64,000 nucleotides of DNA from Bacteroidia bacterium (GCA_022072225.1 JAJVIC010000013.1:35821-99820), one strand, 5' to 3'. Counted from the first letter of the stretch, positions 36,901 to 45,654 are shown. The notes: generated by a model from the sequence alone, not told the origin. Made by a program: numbers and translations.

Positions 36901-37259
36901 GAGCCTCCACTGGGGAAGGTAGTGGAGTTTTTGTCCCAATAAGTGATATCAGCCGTTAATTCTACTCCGAAGTCATCACCAGAAAAATAATCTGATTCCC
37001 AGTCAATTCCAAGTTCAATACCGCTTTTTACGCTGTAGTACTGAAGGTCGCTTCCTGATGTAGCCCAGTAGAAATCAATGTTATCATCCCATACTAATGT
37101 ACTGCATCCGCTACAGGTAAGATCAGAAAGCACCTGATCCGGAGAAGTTGGAGAGGGGTCGGTTACATAGCGGGTGCCGTAAGAAATAAGTTCAGTAGCC
37201 TTTGCTGACCAAGTTATGAAACAAAGGATGAAACCGAAAAAATAAAATAGTTTTTTCAT
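27918..37259 (-). CDS. giant RHS/YD-repeat protein with variable C-terminus
   Basis: This 3113-aa protein has a signal peptide (MKKLFYFFGFILCFITWSAKA), a fibronectin-III-like domain at ~200-300, a long Cys-containing acidic middle region, YD/RHS repeats from about residue 2030 (YYYDQAGNLVKTV) and the RHS-core end at ~2830-2870 (DTRLGRFLSIDPLAQKYPKW). The last ~236 residues are unlike RHS and contain a glycine-zipper region (GGKIGLALGGPIGAFGLG). RHS cores form a hollow shell that encloses a C-terminal toxin and releases it by autocleavage. Seventh gene of an eight-gene operon: its ATG overlaps the LolA-like gene by 4 bp, and a candidate immunity gene follows. The toxin activity of the C-terminus is unproven. 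Confidence 0.9.
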   Translation of the reverse strand: MKKLFYFFGFILCFITWSAKATELISYGTRYVTDPSPTSPDQVLSDLTCSGCSTLVWDDNIDFYWATSGSDLQYYSVKSGIELGIDWESDYFSGDDFGVELTADITYWDKNSTTFPSGGSTLQCTLRVVYDRSTGATVKSVDNFVFSQGLKFKLSNVVLTYYDASFGSTLSISPENVYVTTFIIAEQYRDITNNPAPEIDDIWVTASTTDRNTVSWTPDVEAEEYDLEWTYINANDNSDWYNFKRNSTRIRTKATSYQIPNIYEEGIVLVRYRVVGRNFNDPSEITFGQWSIEFDEGDLSDLLDDLNGGTCTDYCSYFTISATTQLPHEQNKNWQYSMSFAEEGKTKEVISYFDGTLRKRQTVARNNTDTKAIVANTIYDSQGRPAIESLPVPDMAEDETNLDYHELFTQSATSVAYDFNNFDLDASDCVSATDPLLNTAGPGLYYSDNNPDQSYENAFIPDAEQYPFVQTEYTPDNTGRIRRKSGAGADHVLGSGHETQYLYALPLQEQLDRLFANDVGYANHYTKEMVIDPNGTISVTYKNASGKVIATALAGDPEQTPGLIPLESSENALQAQHANLMNYAQEPQDGLLTVAYTHVVSKPDMHEFHYDVTRETFETECLPEGICFDCVYELVLSIKDECNVELVPPSLSVFTLGEPELDCDESGELTFDLDDEVPGPLSIDLPEVGSYTITKTLRVSTDASRYYLEQYLDTAECLTPFSEFSSTAVSNLDFSGCGISCEECLEQLGVYADYENEEWGDPSSPSYVQGYVYLTEEEYEAAQAQCQALCTGGVSPCDAYKILMLADMSPGGQYAPFQYADDPDNTDETWDAPEFAGVNTGDTRSYFHDDPVEGMISFSEALDAILDWYVAESIVPPVFMINGVETSISELTQQEYADVFIDQWAEILLPFHPEYCYYDFCLDNEPSYEYDRNFANTMSFAEANTAGYMNPLNESEHYPPFAYNCGTTGDPFFIDIETCNPNDFWNEMEEEMDDYPFYLNDLPTQPDASIWTLAAMTQMQDSEGELCISNDYWQIFKGLYQALKQKALRDAMIAMTCSTNVYTNPASFTFTDKERRFLLTLDDMYAEGEITDHVNQLNTQLNENPPDEEAVTTYLNGLMDSHYQTQCDGYADGWLQTVLPCKPEAWDEPAWLANTTALRTQLIEICTFGSDVNNPFGASSTTQETSSGFQTFEDALAGFINQYQIDITATCNPNIINFPQPQGHSYFSGEGGSAALDDCACDTILAAHNAFLAFGSSLPEGICTEAQYFTSVGINATFDIDLGLKYCGENVVTTNSTPNTGMQCGEITEVFYDFLAVENLPPYPTSTYSTINIYDFTAHANTLLGESFYWFDYYSTLAVCLNTPTTTANIPDIEFIEFTATFFNGGVVTDPGLIDDFTTAANDFFDESYTDVQYLMKLREIRDEYVKISYVPDYKILTGIEKFLHSLAGDELLMSHTAVNVTDNPDMDFYKELFNIDPGCEIWYKSEDFYQGVVHDSAVAAYTIQPNATDSITFTWTYPLDYYAGEKLTLRTSAWSDQALSDVTFAFTAVENGSFSGSNSFTENLTANVTSSHNVTVLTEDVQDSLVFHLFARAYVNSAWDTIDVRIALPNLNYSADNHHYSEDLYITFIDSCAATTIHEQCLQLAKPDSIAWEDITGFAGVSFEGEIEKNESTPSHIAKLRDDMQPYFTISALVGEDTITLYAGSRGIPVATEKSNDFTLPGLQVPSAITCNQCGECNELLQLWVQFSQLNPAYNLFADETLPIFDMAYAPAFTNYVNSTTNNNVQVTTLLEMAQNCFATQTDVIDESAPDVIELLNAIMVEAADEYNSPVALDVSPFSSQLGLLEYTNTPSTCHPQMDFLSVSNTYIDEFSLQASFIMMTLSDECDVNQTYVLLFDPAVNPADVVSIGEIIDPLETGDHYDNDPYIMRVTLQLTGTETIAGILLTPIDIAHSVLDTALLSSICPGPLVPEVPAGDNCVDYLMDIAQSNATLAYNSYINEISNQFLSNYVNNCMQAQEHFTMDYEESEYHYTLYYYDQAGNLVKTVPPQGVKYIDLDAIVSGSTTVQDVINSYRNGTSGIRVNPQHIFNSTYVLNTLNQVTTEITPDAGTKRIWYDRLGRPVLSQTAEQFNDNALTHTSYDELGRPKQVEKVTFIGGNPTNWPPTAADTWDEDALSSWAYSGTGEPDATEIVVTVYDEPVLNIPGFVQENLRGRVSSVVRNEMGFNFPDVRYDFATNYSYDIHGNVKTIVHDIPVLIPFGNRYFRIDYEYDLVSGNVKQVWYQRGKADQFTHKYTYDADNRLAKVFTSTDGIIWHNDAEYDYYMHGPLARTALGDIKVQGSDYAYTIQGWMKAVNAASLNSSRDMGLDGETHLSAKDAMGFNLGYYNGDYTGIGGSSFEPVIAGTTYEGAILDDGLFNGNITRMATALLNTDRDPMPVAGNAYHYDQLNRIKEKTAFLNPDMHLATGTGANTWSGIDPATEYYEDFSYDANGNIYNLTRNGESGNTAMDDMDYYYIAYDENDDPLYYKFNSSGIPVNESSTDLSGDIVRYTNQLAYVNDAVTTYTGTSEDIEDQAAGNYTYDLDGNLLTDDAGNIAGIDWNNYGKIEGINFENDDHIGFAYDCQHNRIAKLSIINEVPKLTFYIRDAQGNVLSTYNIEVDGLIYSNHLKEQMLYGSSRLGLLSRDVNTGETEDADFTTWASNPESAIVFENVFYDPENPPTETPVDDPFADDGHDEYIPKVYGNKRYELSNHLGNVLSVITDRKVPVEDGTSNTVDYHEPWVLSENDYYAFGSLMPGRHEESDEYRFGFQAQEKDDEISGEGNSISFKYRVEDTRLGRFLSIDPLAQKYPKWSPYAFSGNQVVHTFELEGLEPWADLNRYEIDLEQRDHERYSRINEIASEPSIKQPISKEIQFATSVSVLPSLGAVVRLGYVASSASLYPLKYGGQDAKLLGSWARNQFVKGARLLTPEPFTTLASDMKPTTILNPEGRFWSTNYKTNLKMGSLGLITLPITAYGIHQSVERVDNAPNEYKDLVKAQETGYWTGTLAGTYTGGKIGLALGGPIGAFGLGTLGGALGGAVGAGMMTPNGDKGPIDDGTSKKDNTSVGTGNGF

Positions 37260-37975
37260 AGACTTCCGGGTTTAGGAACAGTGTTATAGAATTTGAATTT
37301 GCTGTAAACTGGCTTAAGTTTGTAGGAGCCATTAACGACTACAAAATATTTTGCAAGCATGAAATCATCTTTTTTCAAACCTGCATTTTTAATGAACTTA
37401 TTGTAAGTAACTGTAATTTTAACAGGCACGGAAGAACCTCCTGATTTATAAGGTCTCCTATAAAAACTTTGCACTTCGTTGAGCAACATGGTTTGCGGGT
37501 TATAACTGACAATAACCTTTTTAATATCGCTTTCGCTTACATCAAGAATGATTTCAGTTTTTGCAGAACTGATTTGCTTTACTTCGGCTTTTGTAACTAT
37601 TGCATCAAGGATATTCTGTTGTATATCGCCCAGGTTGATGGGATGAAACAACGCTCCTTTTGTAAGCACAATGGTGCTGTCAAAAGTTTTCAGCGCTATA
37701 TTCATTTTTTCCTGATAACCTGTTTCGATGCCGCCTAACTTGTAATAGATATTATCACCTTTCTTTTTGTAAAGGGCCGGTATTTTATCTATCTGCTCCC
37801 CACTGTTTGTATTATTCATTTTAAAAGTGAGATCCAGAATATAATCATCAGCCTGGCGGTAACTATTATTAATCTGCTCCAGTGTTTTTAATGCGTCCAT
37901 TACAGAAGTCTGGGAGAAAACTGAAAATGACAGCCCCAGAAACAGCAGTATTAAACAATGTGTTTTTATTTTCAT
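37256..37975 (-). CDS. LolA-like periplasmic protein
   Basis: This 239-aa protein has a signal peptide (MKIKTHCLILLFLGLSFSVFSQ). The rest (ADDYILDLTFKMNN..., DSTIVLTKGALFHPI..., KKVIVSYNPQTMLLNEVQSFY) has the strand-rich pattern and length of LolA/outer-membrane lipoprotein carrier-like proteins, which bind hydrophobic cargo in a half-barrel. It sits between two giant YD-protein genes (4-bp gap upstream, 4-bp overlap downstream), suggesting it helps carry one of them across the periplasm. The family call is from overall pattern, not a diagnostic motif. Confidence 0.65.
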   Translation of the reverse strand: MKIKTHCLILLFLGLSFSVFSQTSVMDALKTLEQINNSYRQADDYILDLTFKMNNTNSGEQIDKIPALYKKKGDNIYYKLGGIETGYQEKMNIALKTFDSTIVLTKGALFHPINLGDIQQNILDAIVTKAEVKQISSAKTEIILDVSESDIKKVIVSYNPQTMLLNEVQSFYRRPYKSGGSSVPVKITVTYNKFIKNAGLKKDDFMLAKYFVVVNGSYKLKPVYSKFKFYNTVPKPGSL

Positions 37976-37979
37976 GATT

Positions 37980-40900
37980 TTAGGGTTTATAAATACTCTG
38001 GCGATTTTCCTGTAATGTTACAATACCTCTTTCCGTTTCTTTTTTGGTACGGATGAGGTTGCCCTGGTCATCGTACTCATAAAAAGTAGCATAATTGTTT
38101 TCGTCCAGTTGAGCCATGAGCTTTAACGAAACAGGATCATAAACAAATGTCTTCATGCTGGAATTGAATGGTTGAATTCTTATATCATCAAAATAGACTG
38201 CGTTATCATTTTGATTTTCAAACTCGACAACAATAAAATGTGCGTCTTCCGGTATTTCAATCGTTTTTTCAAAACGTTTCCAGTTCTCAATTACCGGCTG
38301 ATCTGAAGTTGCGGTCCACTCATAGTTTCCGGTTGTAAGCAGGTCCTCATTTTCATCAAAGAAATTTACCCTGACAATAATGTCTTCATAAGACTGCCCG
38401 GGGTCATTTTTATTCACCCACATTCCCAAAACATATTTTTCATTGTTTAAAGGCGAGAAGATTCCAAGTTTATCAATATCTAATAACTGATATTGAGACA
38501 TAAAGCTGTTATGATTACCGGAAGGAGAAGGAATAATTTCTCTTGTAACACTGCGCACATTACCTTCCTCTCCCGGATCAATGGTGCCTTCTATTTCAAG
38601 ACTCGTTTTTCCGGTATGAGAAATAACTGAATTCAACTCATCCTGGTAATTAACAAAAGCATCTGTAAAGCTCCAATGGTCGAGATAGTGACAAGTTCCG
38701 GGGCCGTAGTTTTCCTGGAAGCGGTAATCTTCAAAACCGTCAAAAGCAATTTCACGGTATTGTGCATTTGATGCAACAGCAGATGGCTGTGTATACCAGT
38801 AATGATATAATGCAGAGCTGTAGCGTCCTAAAGCATCTTTATTCTCCACTTCATAGCCGGCAGGATGACACTTAGTTACTTCACTGGTCCAAACCCATTT
38901 ATTTTCAGCAGGATCAGGATTGTTAATTTCATCGGGTAATTTCCAGTCAAGGACATTTTCTCCTAAAATATTTGGTCGCCAGAATGCATCAAAGTCGTCA
39001 TAGTAGCCATCAGAACGTGCATTTAATGCATTTGCTGCACCTGAATAATGACGGGTTGAATTGTATGCATATCCTTTTTCAGGTTTCCAAATACCCCTTA
39101 AGCCATTTAAATAAGGATTGACATAAACTCTTCCCGGGTCACACTCATCAACCGTTATTTCAGGTTCAAGGCAATCAATACCTAATAATAACGACATGCA
39201 AACTGCTGTATAGTGATGCTGAATCATATACAATGGGATTGTTTCTTCTTTAGAACCTGTATTTACCGTTATATAAAGATTAGGACTGTTGTAACTGCTG
39301 TTTACTACGGTTAAATCATCAGAGAATGATGTAATATCTTCAATAGAAACTCCTTGCGGGAGAAGACCGTAAATTCTAATTATACAACCACCACAACTGA
39401 ATTGCAAAACAATAGCCTGGTAATTTCCATAATCAATTGTTGATGCAGAATAACTCGGGTCACAACCTTCATCAGGATCAATAAATGGCGGAACAGTTTC
39501 AAACTGAACCGGCTCTTCAGTTGTAAAGTTATTTGCTAACAAATCATTTAAAAAATCAGCAAAGGCATCTCCATTTTCTCCGAGGGAGCATGATGCTGTT
39601 GATGTTTCAATAGAACCTTTATCTCCCGGTGTTTGCCATTCATCAGAAAATACAGTGGCAGAAGAATTAATAATTTCGGTTCCGGGACTTACATCCAATT
39701 CATTGGTTGTTGAATTAACCGGGGACTTAAGAGAAACCACAGAACCTACAGAAGTTGCCTGTTGATTTCTTCGACCCGAGCGGATGATTTTGAAATTATA
39801 AGTTTCAGGTTCAGTCTCACCTTGTCTTATTCTATCACCAAATTGATCAATAAAACTAACTTCACCACTATTTATATCTTTATCCAGAACCCAGGCTTTG
39901 ATTGCTGTAGAAACATCATTACCTGTATAAAGCATTACCTCATCGCCAGGAACAAACGCATAAAAAGCATCTAAATTTCCTGAAAGATCTGCTATGCCAT
40001 CATCTATTGTTATAGAGCTTGTTACGCCTGTATTTTTATATGCCTGCCCCATTCTGTCGTATGCCCAATGTGCGGGGTAATTAAAATTATAAACAAAGTC
40101 ATTGTCGGGATTTTGCAGCTGATCGTTATGCTCATTTACAGTTCGTGTAAGCAGCACTTCTCCCGTTTCTTCATCATAAATTTCATTCCATGTAGAAATA
40201 GTTGCGCCTCCGTTTTGCATGGCTTCAGTTCTTTCAAGGATACCAAATCGGTTAATGACCTTTGTGTTTACTGCATAACGCAGTCTGCGTTCAGACCAGG
40301 ATAATTCCGGCCAGGGTATCGGTATAATTGCCGGAATAATTCCTACTACAAATCCATCGACATTTATTTGTATGCCTGCGGTCATATGTTCATCCCGCTT
40401 TTGCTTTGAGTCCACCACCATTTCAATGTCTTTGCCTACATGCGCAGGGAGAACCTCACCTTTTTTATTCATCACGAGCACTTCGTTATTTAAACGTTTC
40501 GATGAAAGTGCGGGGTCATCCACTTTGTAATGGTATGTAATTTTTGAAACCGGTGGAACCGGCAGACCAGTATTGTCAGGATCCGGTTCAGCGTATACCG
40601 AAATTGCTTTTTGTTTACCATGCATATCATTGATTTCGATAGCATAACCCTGGCTTGCTGTTGCATACTCACGGGTGTATACTGCAAGAAAACTCAGAAT
40701 CGGATCTGCAGGTTTTACAACGGGTTCAAAAGGTGTAGTTTCTGCGTAAACCGGGAATTCTTTAGCCGTATAAAATTCATGAACGGTTTTTCCTGTGCCA
40801 TGCCGATTAATTGGCAAAGGATCACCATATTCATCTTTAGGTTTAATGTTTTTTACGGTTACCATGGAATATCCTACGGTAGGACCAGGATAAAACTGTT

Positions 40901-43900
40901 CACCAAAAGGACCTTCCACATAATGATTATCATCAGGCGCAAGAATTCTGTCGAATGTATAATCAGCAACCGGTAACCGGCATGCATTTTCATCGCCACC
41001 AATTAATGGCTCGTATGCTGCAACACCATAGCTATTTCCGTCTGCATCTGCATAGGTAAATTCCTGCCCGTAAGTCATTTCATTTTCATCACTTCCTGTC
41101 ATTGCATCCCAAGTATCTTCAAACTCAATTTTAGAAACCCGGTGTCCTCCTCCCAGTTTTCCAGTTTTAGGTGCATTAAGTCTTATCCAGGAATTAATAA
41201 TATTACCAGACCCATCAGTTTGAACTTTATTTCCCTTTCCTTTGAATTCCATATCCTGGTTAAAGCCCGCTATCATCTGACATATACTGCTTACTGATCC
41301 TAAGATGCCATATATTATATCCGTAATATTTGGGGCGGTTTCTGTCCAGTCAGAGCCATCGTATGCAAGCGCAGGACGATAAAGACGTGTAAACTGCCAT
41401 GCCGCTTTTGAAATCGGATTCACTTCGTGGTTAGCATTGAAACCTGTTTCTATTCTCACAGCTTTCAGTTTGAGCCATCCGGCTGTACCGCTGCCACCCA
41501 CATCATCAACACCGGCATAACCGGTAATGACTTCATATTTTGGAGTTCCATTGGGTGTTGTGAGATTTACAGAAAAATTAAAATAGAGTGTATCACCGGG
41601 CATTACCATATCCGTAGCCTGTATTTCAGCATCCTTTGCAAAATGAAGATATAAATGTGGGTCATGGTTTAGTGTCAAGTGATCATAGAGTTCACTCCCA
41701 GAAGTAATTTCATCGTCTTTAGTTACGGCTAATACTTTAGTCATTACCTGCGCTCTCCTGTTCTGAACATAGGCGTAATCATCACTTTCATAATTAACCG
41801 TAATTTGTCCGCCTGATGGTAATTTAAAATCCTTTAAACACCATGCACCTGCATTAATGTTTTCAATACTTCTATCTTCTTGATTGGTGTAAGGAAATTC
41901 CCAATTATATGGATCTCCTGATCCTGGCTGGCGCTTATAATTCCCCCATCTGTCGGAACCCTTTAATTCATAAGGAGGATTTTCTTCTATATCACTTTCA
42001 TTGTAATTAAAAACATAGGGACTTAAAACTCCGGAAGTATTATTTCCATATGTGAATGATAATTCCTTTAGCGTTAGTTTCCCAGAATTTTCAGGAGGAG
42101 GGTTGGTAGCTGCATTATAATTTGAATTATTGGGACTGTTTTTACAAAGACTATAATCATATTGAAAATGTGCTGTTTTAATAGGAACAGCGTTAACTCC
42201 ATTTCTTATAAAGTCTGACTTAGAATAAAGGACTACTTTATCCAGGTACCTTAATGATTGATCGGAAGCCATCCCACCGTTACGGCCAGCGACTCCATTT
42301 CCATCTGCTCTTGCAGTAGTAAGCGGATTTAATATAAATGCTGCTCTGTGGGTTTTTGTTTCAATGGAGTGTACATAATATACTTCTTTCTCTCCGTAAA
42401 TGAAATTAGCTTTATCATCTTGTGTGTCTGATTTCAACCCCCTATTATAATTTGCCTGAGGATTTTCCTCATTAGTTGTATAAGGTGTTCTCCATCTGTA
42501 AGGATTGCCTGCACCATAAGCCTGTAAGTAATTTACTTTTGTATAGGTTCCCCAATCGTCCTCAGTTATGCCATCATCATTAACATCTACATAGTCAGGC
42601 GATAGAACAGCTGTCAGTAAATACGCATAGGCATATGGCGGAATTGTTTCTTTAGAATAATAATGATCTCTGCCCTTTGTGTTATCTTCACTTGCATCTG
42701 TTCCGTTATAATCAACTAAACCAGTAGCAAGATCTATGGTATTGTTATCATCCACACTGAATGAGTATTCTTCCTGTAACGTATTATAAGCAGGTAAGCC
42801 ATAAACATAGCGGGTTCCGTCAGGATTGGTAACAATAATTTCAGAAATATGGTGGGCTTTTCTCATGGTGTTTTTTCTGTCTTCAAGTAAAGGGCTTGAA
42901 GAACCCTCAACATAATATTCTATTTTGTCCTGAAAACCAACCATACGAGCTTCTTCTGCTGTGAGGTAACTGATGTGCTGGTTTCTGCGATCGCGCTTGG
43001 TTCTTGTAATTTTTGCACTTATAGGTTCCCATGAATTATCTTTTGCCTTAAATTCAGGAAGAGCTTTGGTATCAAGCATGTTCCAGTCTAAGGGGAAATA
43101 GACAGCTTTAGTATCCAGAAACTTATCGAAATATTCCTGATCAGCAGCAGTTTTTTCACCTACTGTTTTAAAATAAGAATGCTCATAATAAATATCACTG
43201 ATGTTATCTTCCGGCTTTGTAAACTGCAATTCTTCAAAGGGAAGAAAATTGCTTTCCCATGGTCTCATATGTGATAAAGAAACTCCGGCATTTATATCAG
43301 CCCCCATTTCTGCTAATCCTCCCACACCAAGCTCCAGTCCAATCGATAAATTAGCACCTGAGAAACCCTCTGCACTAGAATTGTCGGTTACAGGATCGTA
43401 AACCATTCCAACGTTTCCGCGATAAGGACGATACATACCTCCTGTACCTTGCCCTGTGACAGAATAGGTATCGTAAGAATGATTAGTAGTATGAAGATGT
43501 TTCGTAAATTTATTGATGCTTACTTCTTTATCCCTGTTGAAATCCTGAAGTGTACTCACGTCATCATTGTAGCCGGCATACAGATAACCAGCTGTTGGGT
43601 AATCTTTGCTTTTATCCATAATTCCATGCACGTGTACATCAGCTCCTATGCTGCCCCCTGCCAAAAAACCATAGCTGGCTCCATCAAATGCAATTCTTAG
43701 CGAACCGAGAAATGAGCCCATACCTGGAGTAGAGGAAGGTGTAAAGGTTGGGGAAACAAAACTTATCATGGGAAGAGTTCCCTTATAGTTCTTAAGTTTC
43801 TTTTTGTGATCAATACTTCCAGTAGCTGTTAAGGTAAGTTGTTTTAAACCGCTTCTGGAATTATATCCCAATCCCAGTGATTGCTTGCCAGAACCTTTAT

Positions 43901-44525
43901 CTGCATTGTCCTTAGCCGCCTGAAAAGACAAATCGACAGAAACACCTTCCTGGCTATCCAGATCAAGATTTAAATTCAAAGCTCCATCATTTTTATTTCC
44001 GGTTCCTATACCTACACTATGTCCAACGCCTTTGTAATTATTATAATACAGCCTGAAACTGAGACCTTCTTCTCCCGGGCTAAACCCAAACATTTCTAAT
44101 TTAAGACCAAGTCTTAAACCAACAGTGACATCAGATTTTATATTCATATCCTTAGTGATAATATCTCCTTTAAAGTCATCAGGGATGCCACGCATGTTGC
44201 GATTAATTACACCCGGGTTAATATTCCATCCTAATCCTGTCCAACTAGCTTCCTGGTCCATTCCAATACCCGCATGGTAAAATAGATTAATCGGATAATG
44301 CCCCACCTGCATGATTGGAATATTATAATTAAAATCACCGGTGAAAGGGTCAACCATATCGGTTGTAGCAATGGGTTCAAAACTTTGTACTTCGGGCTGG
44401 CTCGGTCCAGAAGTTAGTGCATAAGCAGCGGTAGGTGCAGCAACTTCTGCAAGGAGTAAAACAACCAAGGTAAGGGCAGTTACTCTTGCAATCCGGCTTT
44501 TTCTTATTTTGTTCAACATAGTCAA
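37980..44525 (-). CDS. giant SpvB/TcB-like YD protein without toxin tail
   Basis: This 2181-aa protein has a basic N-terminus and a hydrophobic segment ending AAPTAAYA, a probable signal peptide. The region VDPFTGDFNYNIPIMQV...YPINLFYHAG (from about residue 57) matches the start of SpvB/TcaC-like and Bacteroidetes YD proteins. A carbohydrate-binding-like beta domain appears at ~1990-2125 (ENWKRFEKTIEIPEDAHFIVVEF), then a last YD unit (YEYDDQGNLIRTKKETERG) and an immediate stop. It has no variable C-terminus, so it may be a structural partner of the 3113-aa RHS protein, as TcB pairs with TcC in Tc toxins. The ATG overlaps the lipoprotein gene by 4 bp. Confidence 0.87.
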   Translation of the reverse strand: MTMLNKIRKSRIARVTALTLVVLLLAEVAAPTAAYALTSGPSQPEVQSFEPIATTDMVDPFTGDFNYNIPIMQVGHYPINLFYHAGIGMDQEASWTGLGWNINPGVINRNMRGIPDDFKGDIITKDMNIKSDVTVGLRLGLKLEMFGFSPGEEGLSFRLYYNNYKGVGHSVGIGTGNKNDGALNLNLDLDSQEGVSVDLSFQAAKDNADKGSGKQSLGLGYNSRSGLKQLTLTATGSIDHKKKLKNYKGTLPMISFVSPTFTPSSTPGMGSFLGSLRIAFDGASYGFLAGGSIGADVHVHGIMDKSKDYPTAGYLYAGYNDDVSTLQDFNRDKEVSINKFTKHLHTTNHSYDTYSVTGQGTGGMYRPYRGNVGMVYDPVTDNSSAEGFSGANLSIGLELGVGGLAEMGADINAGVSLSHMRPWESNFLPFEELQFTKPEDNISDIYYEHSYFKTVGEKTAADQEYFDKFLDTKAVYFPLDWNMLDTKALPEFKAKDNSWEPISAKITRTKRDRRNQHISYLTAEEARMVGFQDKIEYYVEGSSSPLLEDRKNTMRKAHHISEIIVTNPDGTRYVYGLPAYNTLQEEYSFSVDDNNTIDLATGLVDYNGTDASEDNTKGRDHYYSKETIPPYAYAYLLTAVLSPDYVDVNDDGITEDDWGTYTKVNYLQAYGAGNPYRWRTPYTTNEENPQANYNRGLKSDTQDDKANFIYGEKEVYYVHSIETKTHRAAFILNPLTTARADGNGVAGRNGGMASDQSLRYLDKVVLYSKSDFIRNGVNAVPIKTAHFQYDYSLCKNSPNNSNYNAATNPPPENSGKLTLKELSFTYGNNTSGVLSPYVFNYNESDIEENPPYELKGSDRWGNYKRQPGSGDPYNWEFPYTNQEDRSIENINAGAWCLKDFKLPSGGQITVNYESDDYAYVQNRRAQVMTKVLAVTKDDEITSGSELYDHLTLNHDPHLYLHFAKDAEIQATDMVMPGDTLYFNFSVNLTTPNGTPKYEVITGYAGVDDVGGSGTAGWLKLKAVRIETGFNANHEVNPISKAAWQFTRLYRPALAYDGSDWTETAPNITDIIYGILGSVSSICQMIAGFNQDMEFKGKGNKVQTDGSGNIINSWIRLNAPKTGKLGGGHRVSKIEFEDTWDAMTGSDENEMTYGQEFTYADADGNSYGVAAYEPLIGGDENACRLPVADYTFDRILAPDDNHYVEGPFGEQFYPGPTVGYSMVTVKNIKPKDEYGDPLPINRHGTGKTVHEFYTAKEFPVYAETTPFEPVVKPADPILSFLAVYTREYATASQGYAIEINDMHGKQKAISVYAEPDPDNTGLPVPPVSKITYHYKVDDPALSSKRLNNEVLVMNKKGEVLPAHVGKDIEMVVDSKQKRDEHMTAGIQINVDGFVVGIIPAIIPIPWPELSWSERRLRYAVNTKVINRFGILERTEAMQNGGATISTWNEIYDEETGEVLLTRTVNEHNDQLQNPDNDFVYNFNYPAHWAYDRMGQAYKNTGVTSSITIDDGIADLSGNLDAFYAFVPGDEVMLYTGNDVSTAIKAWVLDKDINSGEVSFIDQFGDRIRQGETEPETYNFKIIRSGRRNQQATSVGSVVSLKSPVNSTTNELDVSPGTEIINSSATVFSDEWQTPGDKGSIETSTASCSLGENGDAFADFLNDLLANNFTTEEPVQFETVPPFIDPDEGCDPSYSASTIDYGNYQAIVLQFSCGGCIIRIYGLLPQGVSIEDITSFSDDLTVVNSSYNSPNLYITVNTGSKEETIPLYMIQHHYTAVCMSLLLGIDCLEPEITVDECDPGRVYVNPYLNGLRGIWKPEKGYAYNSTRHYSGAANALNARSDGYYDDFDAFWRPNILGENVLDWKLPDEINNPDPAENKWVWTSEVTKCHPAGYEVENKDALGRYSSALYHYWYTQPSAVASNAQYREIAFDGFEDYRFQENYGPGTCHYLDHWSFTDAFVNYQDELNSVISHTGKTSLEIEGTIDPGEEGNVRSVTREIIPSPSGNHNSFMSQYQLLDIDKLGIFSPLNNEKYVLGMWVNKNDPGQSYEDIIVRVNFFDENEDLLTTGNYEWTATSDQPVIENWKRFEKTIEIPEDAHFIVVEFENQNDNAVYFDDIRIQPFNSSMKTFVYDPVSLKLMAQLDENNYATFYEYDDQGNLIRTKKETERGIVTLQENRQSIYKP

Positions 44526-45133
44526 TTGATTATAGGTTGAGGAATATTGTTGATATTTTCGTTTTCAAATTCAATTTTAATTCTACCCACACCGTAAACC
44601 TGATCGTCCCAGATGAGTGTGAGGTTTTCATTTACTGGAGTTTGAGGCTTTTTGAAAGCCATCTGAATATCATTAAAAGGAAGCAGCTTATAATTATTTT
44701 CAAAATGATAATTCACACATTTGAGCGTGTCTTTACCTGCAACCAGTTTTAAATCGTTTTGGGCATAAAACGACATATATTCCAGTATATATGCATACTC
44801 ATCGTAATCACCGGACTGCTCCATAATAGGATTGTTGTACTGCTTTTTATTTTCAATACGCATACGGAAATAATAGTGGTTTCTGTAATGAGGTAATGCT
44901 TTGCTGAATTTATCGGCAGAGAGTTGTTTTTCTTTATCAATTGATTCCTTTAATGCAAGGTATTCAGCGGGTTGATAGTTAACCTGTATTTTATAATCAG
45001 CTATTTCTTTTACCATATTTAAACCGCTTTTTTCATTTTCTATAAAATTCATATAGTCGGCAAAATCAAGCTTTTCAACTTTTCCACAGGAAAGAATTAT
45101 TAATAAGAAAATGAAGATTGTTGTATATTTCAT
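44522..45133 (-). CDS. putative lipoprotein of the RHS operon
   Basis: This 203-aa protein has a signal sequence ending in a lipobox-like LSC (MKYTTIFIFLLIILSC). The mature part is helical then beta-rich, with no domain I can name. It overlaps both neighbours by 4 bp (OmpH-like upstream, 2181-aa protein downstream), so all three are translated together. It is a plausible outer-membrane-attached accessory factor for export. Confidence 0.75.
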   Translation of the reverse strand: MKYTTIFIFLLIILSCGKVEKLDFADYMNFIENEKSGLNMVKEIADYKIQVNYQPAEYLALKESIDKEKQLSADKFSKALPHYRNHYYFRMRIENKKQYNNPIMEQSGDYDEYAYILEYMSFYAQNDLKLVAGKDTLKCVNYHFENNYKLLPFNDIQMAFKKPQTPVNENLTLIWDDQVYGVGRIKIEFENENINNIPQPIIN

Positions 45134-45651
45134 TTCTTTCCCTGGTATCTTTTATTCACATAAATTATTACTTCATCGGTCATATTATTTTCCTTTTTTG
45201 CATACATAATAGAGCCTGAACCAGAAGCCCCAAAAAGGAATTCATATTTATTTTCGTGTCCATAATCCCTCAGGTATTGATTAAGCTGCTTCCATATTCT
45301 ATCGTTGTATTCCTGTTTTAAAATCTCAATATTTTCTTCTACCTGCTGCTTTTTATATGCCACTTCATAAGCTTCCTGCTGATATTTTTTAATGGTTTCC
45401 GAATCCTTTTTCCCTGAAGCACTCATATCTCTCTGCATACTTTCCATTACTAATTTCAAACTGTCGACCTGCCCCAGTTTTATTTTTCCTATTTTTTCAA
45501 GATCAGCTTCCAGTTCTTTTTTCAATTCAAAAGCATCAAAAACCTTATCCAATTCAACATAAGCTGACTTGGGTTGACTAACATAAAGCCAGGCAGCAAC
45601 AACAACTCCGGCAAGGGCTAATACAAATGATAAGTAGTTCAGTATTTTCAT
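45130..45651 (-). CDS. OmpH/Skp-like periplasmic chaperone
   Basis: This 173-aa protein has an N-terminal hydrophobic anchor (LSFVLALAGVVVAAWLYV), then YVELDKVFDAFELKKELE, the start seen in OmpH/Skp proteins, and a long coiled coil (~40-125) typical of the tentacled Skp trimer. The C-terminal strand region DEVIIYVNKRY closes the body domain. Skp holds unfolded outer-membrane proteins in the periplasm. A dedicated copy inside this operon suggests it serves the linked barrel or giant secreted proteins. Confidence 0.83.
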   Translation of the reverse strand: MKILNYLSFVLALAGVVVAAWLYVSQPKSAYVELDKVFDAFELKKELEADLEKIGKIKLGQVDSLKLVMESMQRDMSASGKKDSETIKKYQQEAYEVAYKKQQVEENIEILKQEYNDRIWKQLNQYLRDYGHENKYEFLFGASGSGSIMYAKKENNMTDEVIIYVNKRYQGKK

Positions 45652-45654
45652 AAA

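Noticed and set aside
37980..44525. Complete Tc toxin complex
   Set aside because: Only B/C-like YD proteins are present. No TcA-like pore-forming subunit was recognised, so the delivery route must differ or lie elsewhere.
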